Positions 29,520 through 40,756 are shown, counted from the first letter of the stretch. The stretch: 64,000 nucleotides of DNA from Roseateles toxinivorans (GCF_004362525.1 NZ_SNXS01000001.1:296520-360519), one strand, 5' to 3'. A program made the numbers and translations. The notes: generated by a model not told the origin, from the letters alone.

Positions 29520-32321
29520 ATGCATTTGCCCGTTGCCCCTGTTCGCGGCGCTGTGCCGCCAGTCTTCAAACTGAAACCCCTAGCGCCGATTGCCCTGGCC
29601 GCTGCGCTGGCCCTTTGGGCCTTGCCCGGACAGGCGGGCATATCGACCACCGGCAGCACAGCCTCCAATCCGCCGGGGGCCTTGCTGGGGCCGGGTGATA
29701 CCGTGGCACCGGCCGCGACCGTCATCATCGGGTCGGGCGGCGTCGGTTCGCTGCAGGTCGATGGCGGTTCCTTCCTGCAACTGGCGAACCTGAGCTTCGG
29801 CAACGGCGGCACCGGCAATGGCAGCGGCCTGCTGACCGGTGCCGGCAGCCGCGTCGAGCTGGTCGGCAATGGCACGGGCTCGCAGGCGCAGCGTCTGTGG
29901 GTCGGCAACTGGGGCACCGGCGTGCTGACCGTCGCTGCGGGTGCGACGCTTGACACAAGCACCCAGTACAGCGCCTGCCTGATCCAGTTCCATTACTGCG
30001 ACTCTTTTGTCGGCTCTGCCGCCGGCGACAACGCCACGCTCAATGTGACCGGCGCTGGCAGCCAGGTGCGCATCGGCAGCCAGTTGTTCGTCGGCCATCC
30101 GGGTCTCGGGATCCAGAATCTGGTCGGCTACACCTACGGCACACCGGGCGCCACCGTGACGGCCAATGTCAATGTGCTGGCCGGGGGCGAGCTGAAGACC
30201 GACCGCGCCCAGATCGGCACGCGGCAATGGGACACCTCCAGCACCGGCTACGAGCGCAGCGTCAGCAATGTGCTGATCAGCGGCGCCGGTTCGCGCTGGG
30301 TCAGCGTCGGGGGCGAGACCTGGAACAGCGTCACCGGCGCGATCTTCAATCCCGGGTCGGGCATTTCGACGGCCCTGGACCGCTACGCCGTGGCCAATAT
30401 CGACATCCGCGATGGTGGCCAGATGCGCATCGATGGCGTGGAGGGCATTTTCAGCTACCTGAACCTGACCACCGGTGGCGGACGCACCGACATGAGCCTA
30501 CGTGGCGCCGGCTCCAGCCTCCTGTTCACCGGCGATGCCGGCGTGCTGCAGGTGGGTCGAACGCTTGGTAGCGCCTCGTTGGAGATACGCGAGGGCGCCA
30601 CGGCCAGCGGCATGTTCTATCTGTCGGTCGGCCGCGATGCCTCCTTCGGCCAACTGCTCGTGGACGGGGGCGGCTCCGAGGTATCGATCAACGGCACGGC
30701 GTCCGCCGCCGCGAACGGCACGGCCGCCACCGGGAGCATGGACATCGGCCGGGGCGGAGGCACGGGCGTCGTCACTGTCAGCAGCGGCGGCAAGATCCTC
30801 CTGCAGACCGCCGTGGCACGGCCGTCGGGCACGGTCCTGAACATCGGCCGTGATGCCAGTTCGTCGGGCACGCTTAACATCAGCGGCGCAGGCTCGACGG
30901 TGATGATCTCCGCGGCCTCGGTGCTGCCCGGTGGCGGCGTGGGCGAGGCGCTCAATCCGCAGATGCGCGTGGGGCGTGAGGGCTCGGGCCAGCTGAACGT
31001 CCTGGCCGGGGGGAAGCTGTTGCTGGATGGCCAGGCGGTGTCGACGCCGGCCGCCTCACGCAGCACCAGCCTGCTGATCGGCGGTGTGTCGGAATCGGCC
31101 AATGGCGGCAAGGGCATTGCCCTGGTCTCGGGGGCCGGCTCGGAGATCAGGCTCAGCGGCAGTGATCGCTACATCGGCGTCGGCCATGGTCCGCAGAGCA
31201 ATGGCCAGCTGACGGTGCAGGACCACGGTGAGGTCAGTTCCACCAGCATCACCATCGGTCGCACCGGCGGCGTCGGCGTGCTCAAGCTCGATGCCGGTGT
31301 GCTGACCTTGACGGGCCAGCAAACCGGTTCGAATCAGGCCGGGGCCAATTTGTCGATCGGCAATGGCGGCGGCGTCGGCGTGGCGATGATAGGCAACGGC
31401 AGCAGCGTCACCATCAGCAATATGGGATCCAGCGGTGCCAGCCTCAACCTGGGCGGCACCAGCAACTTTCCTCTCGGCGATGGCAGCCTGACGCTGTCCG
31501 GCGCTTCGGCCATTCACGTCATCGCGGCGCCGGGCATGGCGACCATGAATTTGGGCCGAGATGGAACGGCATTCGCCCGCGTGCGCGGCGCCAGCAGCAT
31601 AGACCTGGGCGACGGCTCGCTCTACATCGGCCGGCTGTCGGGATCGGATGGCACCTTGATCGTCAGCGAGAACTCGACCGTCAACGCTGGCTGGGTGGGC
31701 GTGGGCCGCAACAAGACGGCGGGAGGCAGCGTGGATGGCGGCACCGGCACCTTCGTGCTCAACAACAGCGTGCTGAACGCGCCGACCGTCATCATCGGCA
31801 CCAATGGCTTCCTCGGCGGCAATGGCACGATCAATGGCACGGTCACCAACTACGGCATCTTCAGCCCGGGCAATTCGCCTGGGACGATGGCCATCAACGG
31901 CGCGTTCTCGGCTGCGGCCGGCAGCCGGTTGATCCTGGAGGTGGAGAGTGATGGCGCGGGCGGTTTCAACACCGACCAGGTGGTGTTCGGCGAGGGCTCG
32001 CTGCTGGACCTGTCGGCGCTGAAGGTCGAGTTCCGCTTCCTGGGTGCCACGGATCCGAATGCCTTCCAGAGCAGCGGCGGCTTTGATGTGGACAAATTCT
32101 TCCGTTCGCGCGGTGCTGGTGGTGACAGCGATCTGGCGCACGACCTGTTTGCCACCGCCAGCTTCACGGCCCAGGCCGACCAGTACACGATCAGCAGTTT
32201 CACGTTCAGCGCCGATGGCGGTGCGGTGTTCAGTGCCGTTCCGGTGCCGGAGCCGGGCACCTGGGCGCTGATGTTGGGTGGCTTGCTGCTGACGGCGTCG
32301 GTGGCACGGCGCCGCCGCTGA
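29520..32321 (+). CDS. beta-helix-like secreted protein with PEP-CTERM anchor
   Basis: A 933-residue exported protein. N-terminal signal peptide with hydrophobic core about 20-36 (ALAAALALWALPGQA). The body is a long Gly/Ser/Thr/Asn-rich array of short strands with recurring GxGSxxxxxG and LxIGxxGG units, such as LNVTGAGSQVRIGSQLFVG, which suggests a right-handed beta-helix like autotransporter passengers. A LILEVESDGAGGFNTDQVVFGEG stretch of the kind seen in autotransporters precedes the end. The C-terminus is a PEP-CTERM signal: PVPEPGTWALMLGGLLL, then SVARRRR. It should be cut and anchored by an exosortase encoded elsewhere. No catalytic motif. Probably a surface or matrix adhesin (inference). 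Its stop is 2 bases from the convergent hemH stop. Confidence 0.8.
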   Translation: MHLPVAPVRGAVPPVFKLKPLAPIALAAALALWALPGQAGISTTGSTASNPPGALLGPGDTVAPAATVIIGSGGVGSLQVDGGSFLQLANLSFGNGGTGNGSGLLTGAGSRVELVGNGTGSQAQRLWVGNWGTGVLTVAAGATLDTSTQYSACLIQFHYCDSFVGSAAGDNATLNVTGAGSQVRIGSQLFVGHPGLGIQNLVGYTYGTPGATVTANVNVLAGGELKTDRAQIGTRQWDTSSTGYERSVSNVLISGAGSRWVSVGGETWNSVTGAIFNPGSGISTALDRYAVANIDIRDGGQMRIDGVEGIFSYLNLTTGGGRTDMSLRGAGSSLLFTGDAGVLQVGRTLGSASLEIREGATASGMFYLSVGRDASFGQLLVDGGGSEVSINGTASAAANGTAATGSMDIGRGGGTGVVTVSSGGKILLQTAVARPSGTVLNIGRDASSSGTLNISGAGSTVMISAASVLPGGGVGEALNPQMRVGREGSGQLNVLAGGKLLLDGQAVSTPAASRSTSLLIGGVSESANGGKGIALVSGAGSEIRLSGSDRYIGVGHGPQSNGQLTVQDHGEVSSTSITIGRTGGVGVLKLDAGVLTLTGQQTGSNQAGANLSIGNGGGVGVAMIGNGSSVTISNMGSSGASLNLGGTSNFPLGDGSLTLSGASAIHVIAAPGMATMNLGRDGTAFARVRGASSIDLGDGSLYIGRLSGSDGTLIVSENSTVNAGWVGVGRNKTAGGSVDGGTGTFVLNNSVLNAPTVIIGTNGFLGGNGTINGTVTNYGIFSPGNSPGTMAINGAFSAAAGSRLILEVESDGAGGFNTDQVVFGEGSLLDLSALKVEFRFLGATDPNAFQSSGGFDVDKFFRSRGAGGDSDLAHDLFATASFTAQADQYTISSFTFSADGGAVFSAVPVPEPGTWALMLGGLLLTASVARRRR

Positions 32322-32323
32322 AA

Positions 32324-33415
32324 TCAGCTGGCAGCACCCAGCGCCAGCGCGGCCTCGCGCTGACGCTGCAGGGCCGCCGCATCAGGCGCCACCTGCGTGG
32401 GCCAGCCCTGCAGATGGCGCTCGGCCAGGGCGGTGAGGGCGCGCATGCCATCGGGCCTGTCGTTCAGGCAGGGGATGTAGTGGAAGTCCTTGCCACCGGC
32501 GGCTAGGAAGGCCTCGCGGGCTTCCAGGTTGATCTCTTCAAGGGTCTCCAGGCAGTCAGCGCTGAAGCCGGGGCAGATCACATCAACGCGGGCCACGCCC
32601 TCAGCTGCCAGACGCTTCAGGCTGGGCTCGGTGTAGGGCTCCAACCACTTGGCCTTGCCGAAGCGGCTCTGGAAGGTCACCAGGTATTGTTCCTTGGCTA
32701 GGTTCAGTGCCTCAGCCAAGAGACGCCCCGTCTTCAGGCACTCGCAGTGATAAGGGTCGCCGAGGGCCAGGGTGCGTGCCGGCATGCCGTGAAAACTCAT
32801 CACCAGCTTGTCCGGCCGGCCCTCGCGCTCCCAATGCTCGCGCACGCTATTGGCCAGGGCGGCAATGAAGCCGGGGTCATCGTGGTAGCGGTTGACGAAG
32901 CGCAGTTCGGGGATGTTGCGGCGCTGGGTCGTCCACTGCGAGACCGCGTCGATGGTGCTGGCCGTCGTCGCGCCGGAGTACTGCGGATAGGCCGGCAGTA
33001 TCAGCAGGCGGGTCACGCCCTGGGCGGCCAACTCGTCAAGCACCTGCGGGATGCCCGGGTTGCCATAACGCATGGCATAGCGCACAGCCACGGCGTGGCC
33101 CCGCTCGCCAAGATAGCCACCCAGCAGCTTGGCCTGCCGCTCGGTCCAGACGCGCAGCGGCGAGCCCTCGGGCATCCAGACACTTGCGTACTTGGCCGCC
33201 GACTTGGCCGGCCGCACGCGCAGGATGATGCCGTGCAAGATCACTTTCCAGACGATGGCCGGAATCTCGACCACGCGGGTGTCGCTGAGGAACTGGGCCA
33301 GGTAGCGGCGCAGCGCCGGAGCGGTGGGCTCATCGGGCGTGCCCAGATTGCACAGCAGCACGGCGGTGCGCGGCGTCTGGCCGTGAGAGAAGGCGGGTTC
33401 GGGTTGATAGCGCAT
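32324..33415 (-). CDS. hemH: ferrochelatase
   Basis: HemH inserts ferrous iron into protoporphyrin IX, the last step of heme synthesis. The 363-residue protein shows AVLLCNLGTPDEPTAPALRRYLAQFLSD at the N-terminus, LPAYPQYSGATTAS, the active-site His in SFHGMPARTL, and CPGFSADCLETLEEI with the Glu ligand region. Sixteen bases downstream of the cyclase-FHA gene on the same strand, so perhaps cotranscribed. Confidence 0.96.
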   Translation of the reverse strand: MRYQPEPAFSHGQTPRTAVLLCNLGTPDEPTAPALRRYLAQFLSDTRVVEIPAIVWKVILHGIILRVRPAKSAAKYASVWMPEGSPLRVWTERQAKLLGGYLGERGHAVAVRYAMRYGNPGIPQVLDELAAQGVTRLLILPAYPQYSGATTASTIDAVSQWTTQRRNIPELRFVNRYHDDPGFIAALANSVREHWEREGRPDKLVMSFHGMPARTLALGDPYHCECLKTGRLLAEALNLAKEQYLVTFQSRFGKAKWLEPYTEPSLKRLAAEGVARVDVICPGFSADCLETLEEINLEAREAFLAAGGKDFHYIPCLNDRPDGMRALTALAERHLQGWPTQVAPDAAALQRQREAALALGAAS

Positions 33416-33430
33416 GGGTCGAGTTTGAGG

Positions 33431-34396
33431 TCAGCCGCCGGAGCGTCCGCTGAAATGTTGGCCCGGTTGGGTGTCGGCAAAGTGCAGGACTTCGAAGCGG
33501 ACGCTGGGCGCACTCAGGTCGGTCGGCGGACTGCCCAGGCCGATCACGCCGCTGCCATGCAGGGTGCAGGAGCCGCGCCTGAGGTTGAGAATCTCGCCAT
33601 CGGTACCGAAGCGCACATAGGTGCCGTTGTAGCTGAGATCGGTCAGGGAGAATGTGTTGCCATGCCAGTCGATGCGCGCATGGGAGCGCGACACGCGGGC
33701 ATCGGTGATGCAGTAGGTGGCCTGCACGCTGCGGCCCAGCACGATGGGCATGGCGGCGGCGTCGAAGACCCGGTCCAGGTCCAGCCAGACCAGGCGTATA
33801 CCGTCGGGCTCGGCCGAGCGGATCACGTCGCCGAATTGTGTCGGCGCGACGTCGCCGCCATTCGAGGTGTCCAGCACCAGCACGTGGATGGGCTCGACGC
33901 GGCCGCGCAGGGTGATGCGGTCGAGGCTGCGGAAGTGCCCGTGTTGGGCCTTGGGCAGGCCGGCCAGCACTTCGCCCGTGATCAGGGTCTCGTTGTCGCC
34001 TGCATGGTCGAGCAGACGGGCCGCGACATTGACCGCATCGCCAAAGCAGTCGCCGGCCATCTCGACCACCTCGCCGCGGGCCAGCGCCACCTGCAGCTTC
34101 ATGCCTCTGAGCGCCTTCGATGCGCCGCGCTGGCGGCCGCGCAGGACCATGCGCTGCAAGGCCTCGTGCATCATCGCTGCGGACTTCAAACCCTCGGGCG
34201 GTGTGGCGAAGATGGCCATCAAGCCATCGCCAAGTGTCTTGACCAGGGTGCCACCGCACTTGCCCACCGCCTCGCTGACCTGCTTGACGGTCTGTGTCAC
34301 CACAGCCGTGGCCTCGGCATTGCCCAGCGACTCATAGAGCGCCGTGCTGCCGCGCAGGTCGGCAAACAAGACGGTGCGCTCCCGTATCAGGGTCAT
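33431..34396 (-). CDS. class III nucleotide cyclase fused to FHA domain
   Basis: A 321-residue cytoplasmic protein. Residues 1-190 are a class III cyclase domain: metal-binding D13 (FADLRGST) and D57 (TLGDGLMAIF), K53 at the purine-recognition position, and the transition-state N123/R127 in GDAVNVAARL, so it looks catalytically intact, probably making cAMP. Residues about 220-310 are an FHA domain (LGRSVQATYCITDARVSRSHARI, SYNGTYVR), which binds phospho-Thr peptides. This links cyclase output to Ser/Thr kinase signalling. Two kinase-like genes are near 49-53 kb. Confidence 0.88.
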   Translation of the reverse strand: MTLIRERTVLFADLRGSTALYESLGNAEATAVVTQTVKQVSEAVGKCGGTLVKTLGDGLMAIFATPPEGLKSAAMMHEALQRMVLRGRQRGASKALRGMKLQVALARGEVVEMAGDCFGDAVNVAARLLDHAGDNETLITGEVLAGLPKAQHGHFRSLDRITLRGRVEPIHVLVLDTSNGGDVAPTQFGDVIRSAEPDGIRLVWLDLDRVFDAAAMPIVLGRSVQATYCITDARVSRSHARIDWHGNTFSLTDLSYNGTYVRFGTDGEILNLRRGSCTLHGSGVIGLGSPPTDLSAPSVRFEVLHFADTQPGQHFSGRSGG

Positions 34397-34479
34397 GAGT
34401 GAAGGTGTTGGGCTGTGAGATGAGAACTACTGCTCAGTGTAGCGCCGGGTCGTGACGGCTGATGCTGCGCAGCGCACAT

Positions 34480-34507
34480 GAAAAAGGCCGGCATTGCGGC
34501 CGGCCTT
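34480..34507 (-). terminator. rho-independent terminator of rpoD
   Basis: On the minus strand AAGGCCGGC pairs with GCCGGCCTT across a 6-base loop and is followed by a T tract, 24 bases after the rpoD stop. Confidence 0.9.
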
Positions 34508-34530
34508 AGATGCAGAGTGCATGCGCAGAA

Positions 34531-36738
<2,208 letters not shown>

Positions 36739-37036
36739 GCAAGTCCTCAAGTGCTTAGGGGCGGGGCAAGGCCAGTGCCGGTAGATGGCATCAAAAAACA
36801 GCAAATCAATGCCGGATTTCATGCGTTTCAGCGACAGCTAGGCAGGCCGTACCCACGGCCGACGAGCGGACGTGTGGCACAGCGCCGGAAGCGGGCAAGC
36901 TGAGGGTGATCGTTTGTGGAGTGCAGCCCTTGCGGGTATTGGTTGGCCTATCAACCCATTGAAGGGTACCCAGGGTCAGTGGGTGGCCGGGGACCGGAGG
37001 TGCTGCCGTCACTCTTGCCGCGCGTAACAACCCTCA
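36739..37036 (-). other. long 5' leader of rpoD, no gene seen
   Basis: About 300 bases between the rpoD ATG and its promoter hold no convincing gene, tRNA or known riboswitch on either strand. A region of short inverted repeats is present near 36,930-37,000, but no regulatory structure can be assigned. Confidence 0.5.
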
Positions 37037-37065
37037 ATTATCGCTGAAGAATCGCCAATATTCAA
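37037..37065 (-). promoter_or_regulatory. sigma-70 promoter of rpoD
   Basis: On the minus strand TTGAAT (37060-37065) and GATAAT (37037-37042) are separated by exactly 17 bases, a near-consensus housekeeping promoter in the dnaG-rpoD gap. Confidence 0.75.
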
Positions 37066-37093
37066 AGGCTTGGCGAAATATTGCCTTCGATTG

Positions 37094-39049
37094 CTATTGG
37101 TTAGGTGCGGGCTGCGAGGCGGCCCTCAAAGTTTGGATCTGAAGCCGAACCTGCTGAAGTCGCACCAATGCACCGGGCGCGGCGGCGTCGGCTGCAATTT
37201 GCGCCGCTTCGGTCTCTAGCCGTTCGATCCACAGCTTGCAAATCACTCTTCGCAGCTCGTCTTGTCCGTGCGCATCCTCGGCCGCCATCGCTTTCATGAT
37301 GCGATCTGCTGCAGGTTGCACGGAGTCTCCCACCATTGCGGCTTGCATCGCCGGCCAAGCCTCCGGGCCATGGTCCACCAGTCGGCGCTCCAGCCACGCG
37401 ATCAGCGCGCCATGCTCGCCGGGCAGTTCGTGCAGCAGCTGATGGTCGTCGGCACTGAGCTGATCCCACCAGTCGCTGTGCAAAAGCAGCATGCGCACCG
37501 CATTGTCGGCCGGGCCGTCGGGCTCGACCCGGGGCGACTGTGGCGGCATCGGGGCTTCTCCGCGGTCGCGCCACTTGCCCTTGCCCTGCCACTTTCCCTG
37601 CCCACCGGGTTTGGGCGTCCAGGGTTGGTCACGGCGCGGGACGCGCGGTGCGCTTGGGGCGCCATGATCCATATAGTCGTCGAACGCAGGCGGTTCGCCG
37701 ATGTAGTCAGGCTCATCATTGCGTTGGCGGGATTCCGCCGCGGCGCCGCCGCCCTGCCACTGCTGCATCAGCTCGGCCTCGGGCAACTGGGCCAGTTTGG
37801 CGATCTCGCCGATCAAGAGGCGCTTCAGCCCCCCGACCGGCAGGGCGGCCCACAGCGGCTTCACGTTCGCCAGCAGGCGGGCGCGGCCCTCGGCGCTGTC
37901 CATCGCGCAGCCCTCGCTGGCCACCTCCAGCAACTGCTTGGACAGCGGCATGGCCTGCTCCACGCAGCGCTCGAAGGCCTCGGGGCCCAGCTCGCGGATA
38001 TAGGAGTCCGGGTCATGCTCGGTGGGCAGGAACAGGAAGCGTACCGTGCGCGTGTCGGTGGCAAAGGGCAGGGCGGCTTCAAGCGCACGGCCGGCAGCGC
38101 GGCGGCCTGCGGCGTCGCCATCAAAGCTGAAGACGATTGAGTCGGTGAAGCGGAACAGTTTCTGAACATGCTCGGGCCCGCAGGCCGTGCCCAGCGTGGC
38201 CACCGCGTTCGGGAAACCCCATTGCGCCAGCGCGACCACGTCCATATAGCCCTCGACGACCAAGGCATAGCCCTTGGCGCGCAGGCCCTGGCGGGCCTCG
38301 AACAGGCCGTAGAGCTCGCGGCCCTTGCTGAACACCGGGGTTTCCGGCGAGTTCAGGTACTTGGGCTCGCCCTTGTCGAGGACGCGGCCGCCAAAGCCGA
38401 TCACGTCGCCCTGCACGCTGCGTATCGGGAACATGATGCGGTCGCGGAAGCGGTCATAGCGGCGCTGCTCGGCGGCGTCTTCACCCTGCACGATGACCAG
38501 GCCAGCCTCGCTGAGCAGCGGGTCGTCATAGGCAGGGAACACGCCGGCCAGGCTGCGCCAGCCCTCGGGTGCATAGCCGATGCCGAAGCGGGCGGCAATC
38601 TCGCCGGTCAGCCCGCGCTTCTTCAGATAGTCGATGGCTCGCGGTGTTTCCTTCAGCTGGCGGCGATAGTGGTCGCCGGCGCGCTCCAGCACTTCGGTCA
38701 GCGTGGCCTGTTTCTGCTTTTGCTGGGCCGCCTGTTCCCGCTCCTCGGGCGAGCGCTCCTCCTCGGGCACCACCATGCCGGCCTGCTGGGCCAGGTCCTT
38801 GACCGCCTCGACAAAACCCAGGCCGCTGTGTTCCATCAGAAAGCCGATGGCATTGCCATGCACGCCGCAGCCGAAGCAGTGGTAGGTCTGGCGCGTCGGG
38901 CTGACGATGAAGCTGGGTGACTTCTCGCCGTGGAAGGGGCACAGGCCCTTGTGGTTGATGCCCGCCTTCTTGAGCTCGACATGGCGGCCGACGACCTCGA
39001 CGATGTCGATGCGGGAAATCAGGTCCTGGATAAAGCCGGGTGGGATCAC
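37094..39049 (-). CDS. dnaG: DNA primase
   Basis: DnaG makes RNA primers at the fork. The 651-residue protein has the zinc domain (CPFHGEKSPSF with YHCFGCGVHG, residues about 38-65), the TOPRIM core (VVEGYMDVVALAQWGFPNAVATLGTA, FSFDGDAAGRRA), and a C-terminal DnaB-interaction domain after a charged Pro/Gly-rich linker at about 430-510. It precedes rpoD on the same strand as in the macromolecular synthesis operon, but rpsU is not found next to it here. Confidence 0.96.
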   Translation of the reverse strand: MIPPGFIQDLISRIDIVEVVGRHVELKKAGINHKGLCPFHGEKSPSFIVSPTRQTYHCFGCGVHGNAIGFLMEHSGLGFVEAVKDLAQQAGMVVPEEERSPEEREQAAQQKQKQATLTEVLERAGDHYRRQLKETPRAIDYLKKRGLTGEIAARFGIGYAPEGWRSLAGVFPAYDDPLLSEAGLVIVQGEDAAEQRRYDRFRDRIMFPIRSVQGDVIGFGGRVLDKGEPKYLNSPETPVFSKGRELYGLFEARQGLRAKGYALVVEGYMDVVALAQWGFPNAVATLGTACGPEHVQKLFRFTDSIVFSFDGDAAGRRAAGRALEAALPFATDTRTVRFLFLPTEHDPDSYIRELGPEAFERCVEQAMPLSKQLLEVASEGCAMDSAEGRARLLANVKPLWAALPVGGLKRLLIGEIAKLAQLPEAELMQQWQGGGAAAESRQRNDEPDYIGEPPAFDDYMDHGAPSAPRVPRRDQPWTPKPGGQGKWQGKGKWRDRGEAPMPPQSPRVEPDGPADNAVRMLLLHSDWWDQLSADDHQLLHELPGEHGALIAWLERRLVDHGPEAWPAMQAAMVGDSVQPAADRIMKAMAAEDAHGQDELRRVICKLWIERLETEAAQIAADAAAPGALVRLQQVRLQIQTLRAASQPAPNQ

Positions 39050-39112
39050 GAAAGGAGTCTACCGCCCTCGACGTCGAGGTTTCGGTGGTCAGGTCTATGG
39101 AGCCCGCAAACA

Positions 39113-39140
39113 AAAAGGCCACCGCGAGGGTGGCCTTTTG
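39113..39140 (-). terminator. rho-independent terminator after the H-NS-like gene
   Basis: On the minus strand CAAAAGGCCACC pairs with GGTGGCCTTTTTG across a CTCGC loop, 17 bases after the gene's stop. The T-rich end lies on the minus strand, and the stem also has a short T run on the plus strand, so it may act in both directions. Confidence 0.85.
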
Positions 39141-39156
39141 TCTTGACTCGGGCGCA

Positions 39157-39453
39157 CTAAATGGCGAAGTCTTCCAGTTTGGCACCCGCGCCAATGGCTG
39201 CCTTCAACCACTTCGGCTGCAGACCACGGCCGCTCCAGGATTCACCGGTGGACTTGTTGCGATACTTGGCCGCAACCTTGGATACCTTTTCCACCTTGGG
39301 TGTCTTGGTGCTCAGATCGGCAATCGTCAAGCCATACTCGGACATCAGCATCCTGACTTTGGCAATTGCGTCGCTGCGTTCACGCGAGGTGGTTTCCTGG
39401 ATTTGCTGGTCCAGGGCGGCCCGTTGGGCCAAAAGGTCTTTCAGAGATGCCAT
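39157..39453 (-). CDS. H-NS family nucleoid protein
   Basis: A 98-residue H-NS-like protein: an N-terminal coiled-coil oligomerisation region (about 1-45, ASLKDLLAQRAALDQQIQET) and the C-terminal AT-hook-like DNA-binding domain YRNKSTGESWSGRGLQPKWL followed by GAGAKLEDFAI. H-NS proteins silence AT-rich DNA. The ATG at 39453 is chosen over 39483 because it opens the coiled coil. Monocistronic between a promoter and a terminator. Confidence 0.9.
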   Translation of the reverse strand: MASLKDLLAQRAALDQQIQETTSRERSDAIAKVRMLMSEYGLTIADLSTKTPKVEKVSKVAAKYRNKSTGESWSGRGLQPKWLKAAIGAGAKLEDFAI

Positions 39454-39503
39454 CGTTCGCTTCCTCGGTAGGTTTCGGGCCAAACCCAGTATGGGACGGA
39501 CTG

Positions 39504-39533
39504 ATTATAGGCATAAGCTTATCTATTTGCCTA
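39504..39533 (-). promoter_or_regulatory. promoter of the H-NS-like gene with palindrome in spacer
   Basis: On the minus strand a perfect TATAAT (39504-39509) is preceded after 18 bases by TAGGCA (39528-39533, four of six to TTGACA). The spacer holds the perfect 10-base palindrome ATAAGCTTAT (39513-39522). The AT-rich region around it is a likely site for self-silencing. Confidence 0.55.
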
Positions 39534-39619
39534 CCTGAGGTATTCGTGTCGATATTCATCAGCGCGTGAATTGCATCACGCCGGGATTTCTGATTAAAAC
39601 CCCGGACGTGATGGGCAAA

Positions 39620-40684
39620 TCATTTGTAGCCGACGCGGTCAAGCAATTGCTGTACCTTGGATTGATTGCGCCCGACCACCGCCGATGGAATGGTTTCGCT
39701 CTTGAAGTTTCCGAGCGCCTGCAGGGCGGGATTGGCGACCTTGGTGTCGGTCACCGCCGGCCATTCGTTGTTGCCGTTGGCGAAATAGGCCTGCGCCTCC
39801 GGGCTGCTCAGGTATTCAAGAAACTTGACCGCGTTGTCGCGATTCTTGGCGTGCCTGGCCACCGCGCCGCCGGCAATATTGATATGCGTACCCCAGGAGT
39901 TCTGATTGGGGAAGACCACGCCGATCTTCTCGACCACCGTGCGGTCCTCGGGCTTGGTCGAACGCATCATGCGCGCCAGGTAATAGGTGTTCGTCAGCGC
40001 AATGCCGCATTCGCCGCTGGCCACGGCCTTGATCTGGTCAGTATCTCCGCCCTTGGGGTCGCGGGCCATATTGGCCACCATACCCTTGAGCCAGGTCTCG
40101 GTGCGCTCGGCGCCGAGGTGCTCGAGCACGGCACCAAACAGCGACAGGTTGTAGGGGTGGGAGCCGCCACGCGTGCAGAGCTTGCCCTTGTTCTTGGCAT
40201 CGCCCAGTTCCTCGTAGGTGTCGACGTCTTCGCGGTTGACACTGAGCTTGTTGTAAACCACGACGCGGGCTCGCGTTGAAAAACCAAACCATGCCGAACC
40301 CTGGCCGTTGTCGATGGCACGGAGCTGTGCCGGTATCCGCGACTCCAGCAGGCTGGACTTGACGGGCAGGAACAGGCCGTCGGTTTCGGCGCGCCACAGC
40401 CGCGAGGCATCGACCAGCAAGATCACGTCGGCCGGGCTGGCCGCGCCTTCGCTTTGCAGGCGGGCCAGCAGACCGGCGTCATCGGTGTCGACGCGGTTGA
40501 TCTGGATGCCGGTGGCCTTGGTGAAATTCGCGTACAGCGCCTCGTCGGTCTGATAGTGCCGTGCGGAATAGAGATTCAACACCTTGTCCTGGGCTTGCGC
40601 GCCGACGCCGGTCGCGGCAAGGGCGATACCGCAAAGCGAGGCGTGCAGCAGGGTTTTGAGGCGGGGGAAGCGGGGGCTGGTCAT
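39620..40684 (-). CDS. iron(III) ABC transporter substrate-binding protein
   Basis: A 354-residue periplasmic protein of the FbpA/FutA family. Signal peptide to about AQA at residue 31. The mature protein opens VLNLYSARHYQTDEALYANF, typical of ferric-binding proteins, and has the NTYYLARM Tyr pair that binds Fe(III) near residue 230, then FPNQNSWGTHINIAGGAV. No permease or ATPase gene follows, so it is an orphan here. A Fur-like site precedes it. Confidence 0.88.
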   Translation of the reverse strand: MTSPRFPRLKTLLHASLCGIALAATGVGAQAQDKVLNLYSARHYQTDEALYANFTKATGIQINRVDTDDAGLLARLQSEGAASPADVILLVDASRLWRAETDGLFLPVKSSLLESRIPAQLRAIDNGQGSAWFGFSTRARVVVYNKLSVNREDVDTYEELGDAKNKGKLCTRGGSHPYNLSLFGAVLEHLGAERTETWLKGMVANMARDPKGGDTDQIKAVASGECGIALTNTYYLARMMRSTKPEDRTVVEKIGVVFPNQNSWGTHINIAGGAVARHAKNRDNAVKFLEYLSSPEAQAYFANGNNEWPAVTDTKVANPALQALGNFKSETIPSAVVGRNQSKVQQLLDRVGYK

Positions 40685-40737
40685 GCGAACTCCGAAGGCT
40701 TGCGCGAATGCGAGAAGCCTTCAGTCTAGCATCGAAC

Positions 40738-40756
40738 AAGAATGATTCGCGTTACC
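40738..40756. promoter_or_regulatory. candidate Fur box
   Basis: AAGAATGATTCGCGTTACC matches 12 of 19 positions of the Fur consensus and holds the AATGATTCGC core seen in many Fur sites. It lies 54 bases before the iron-binding protein gene. The match is moderate. Confidence 0.45.
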
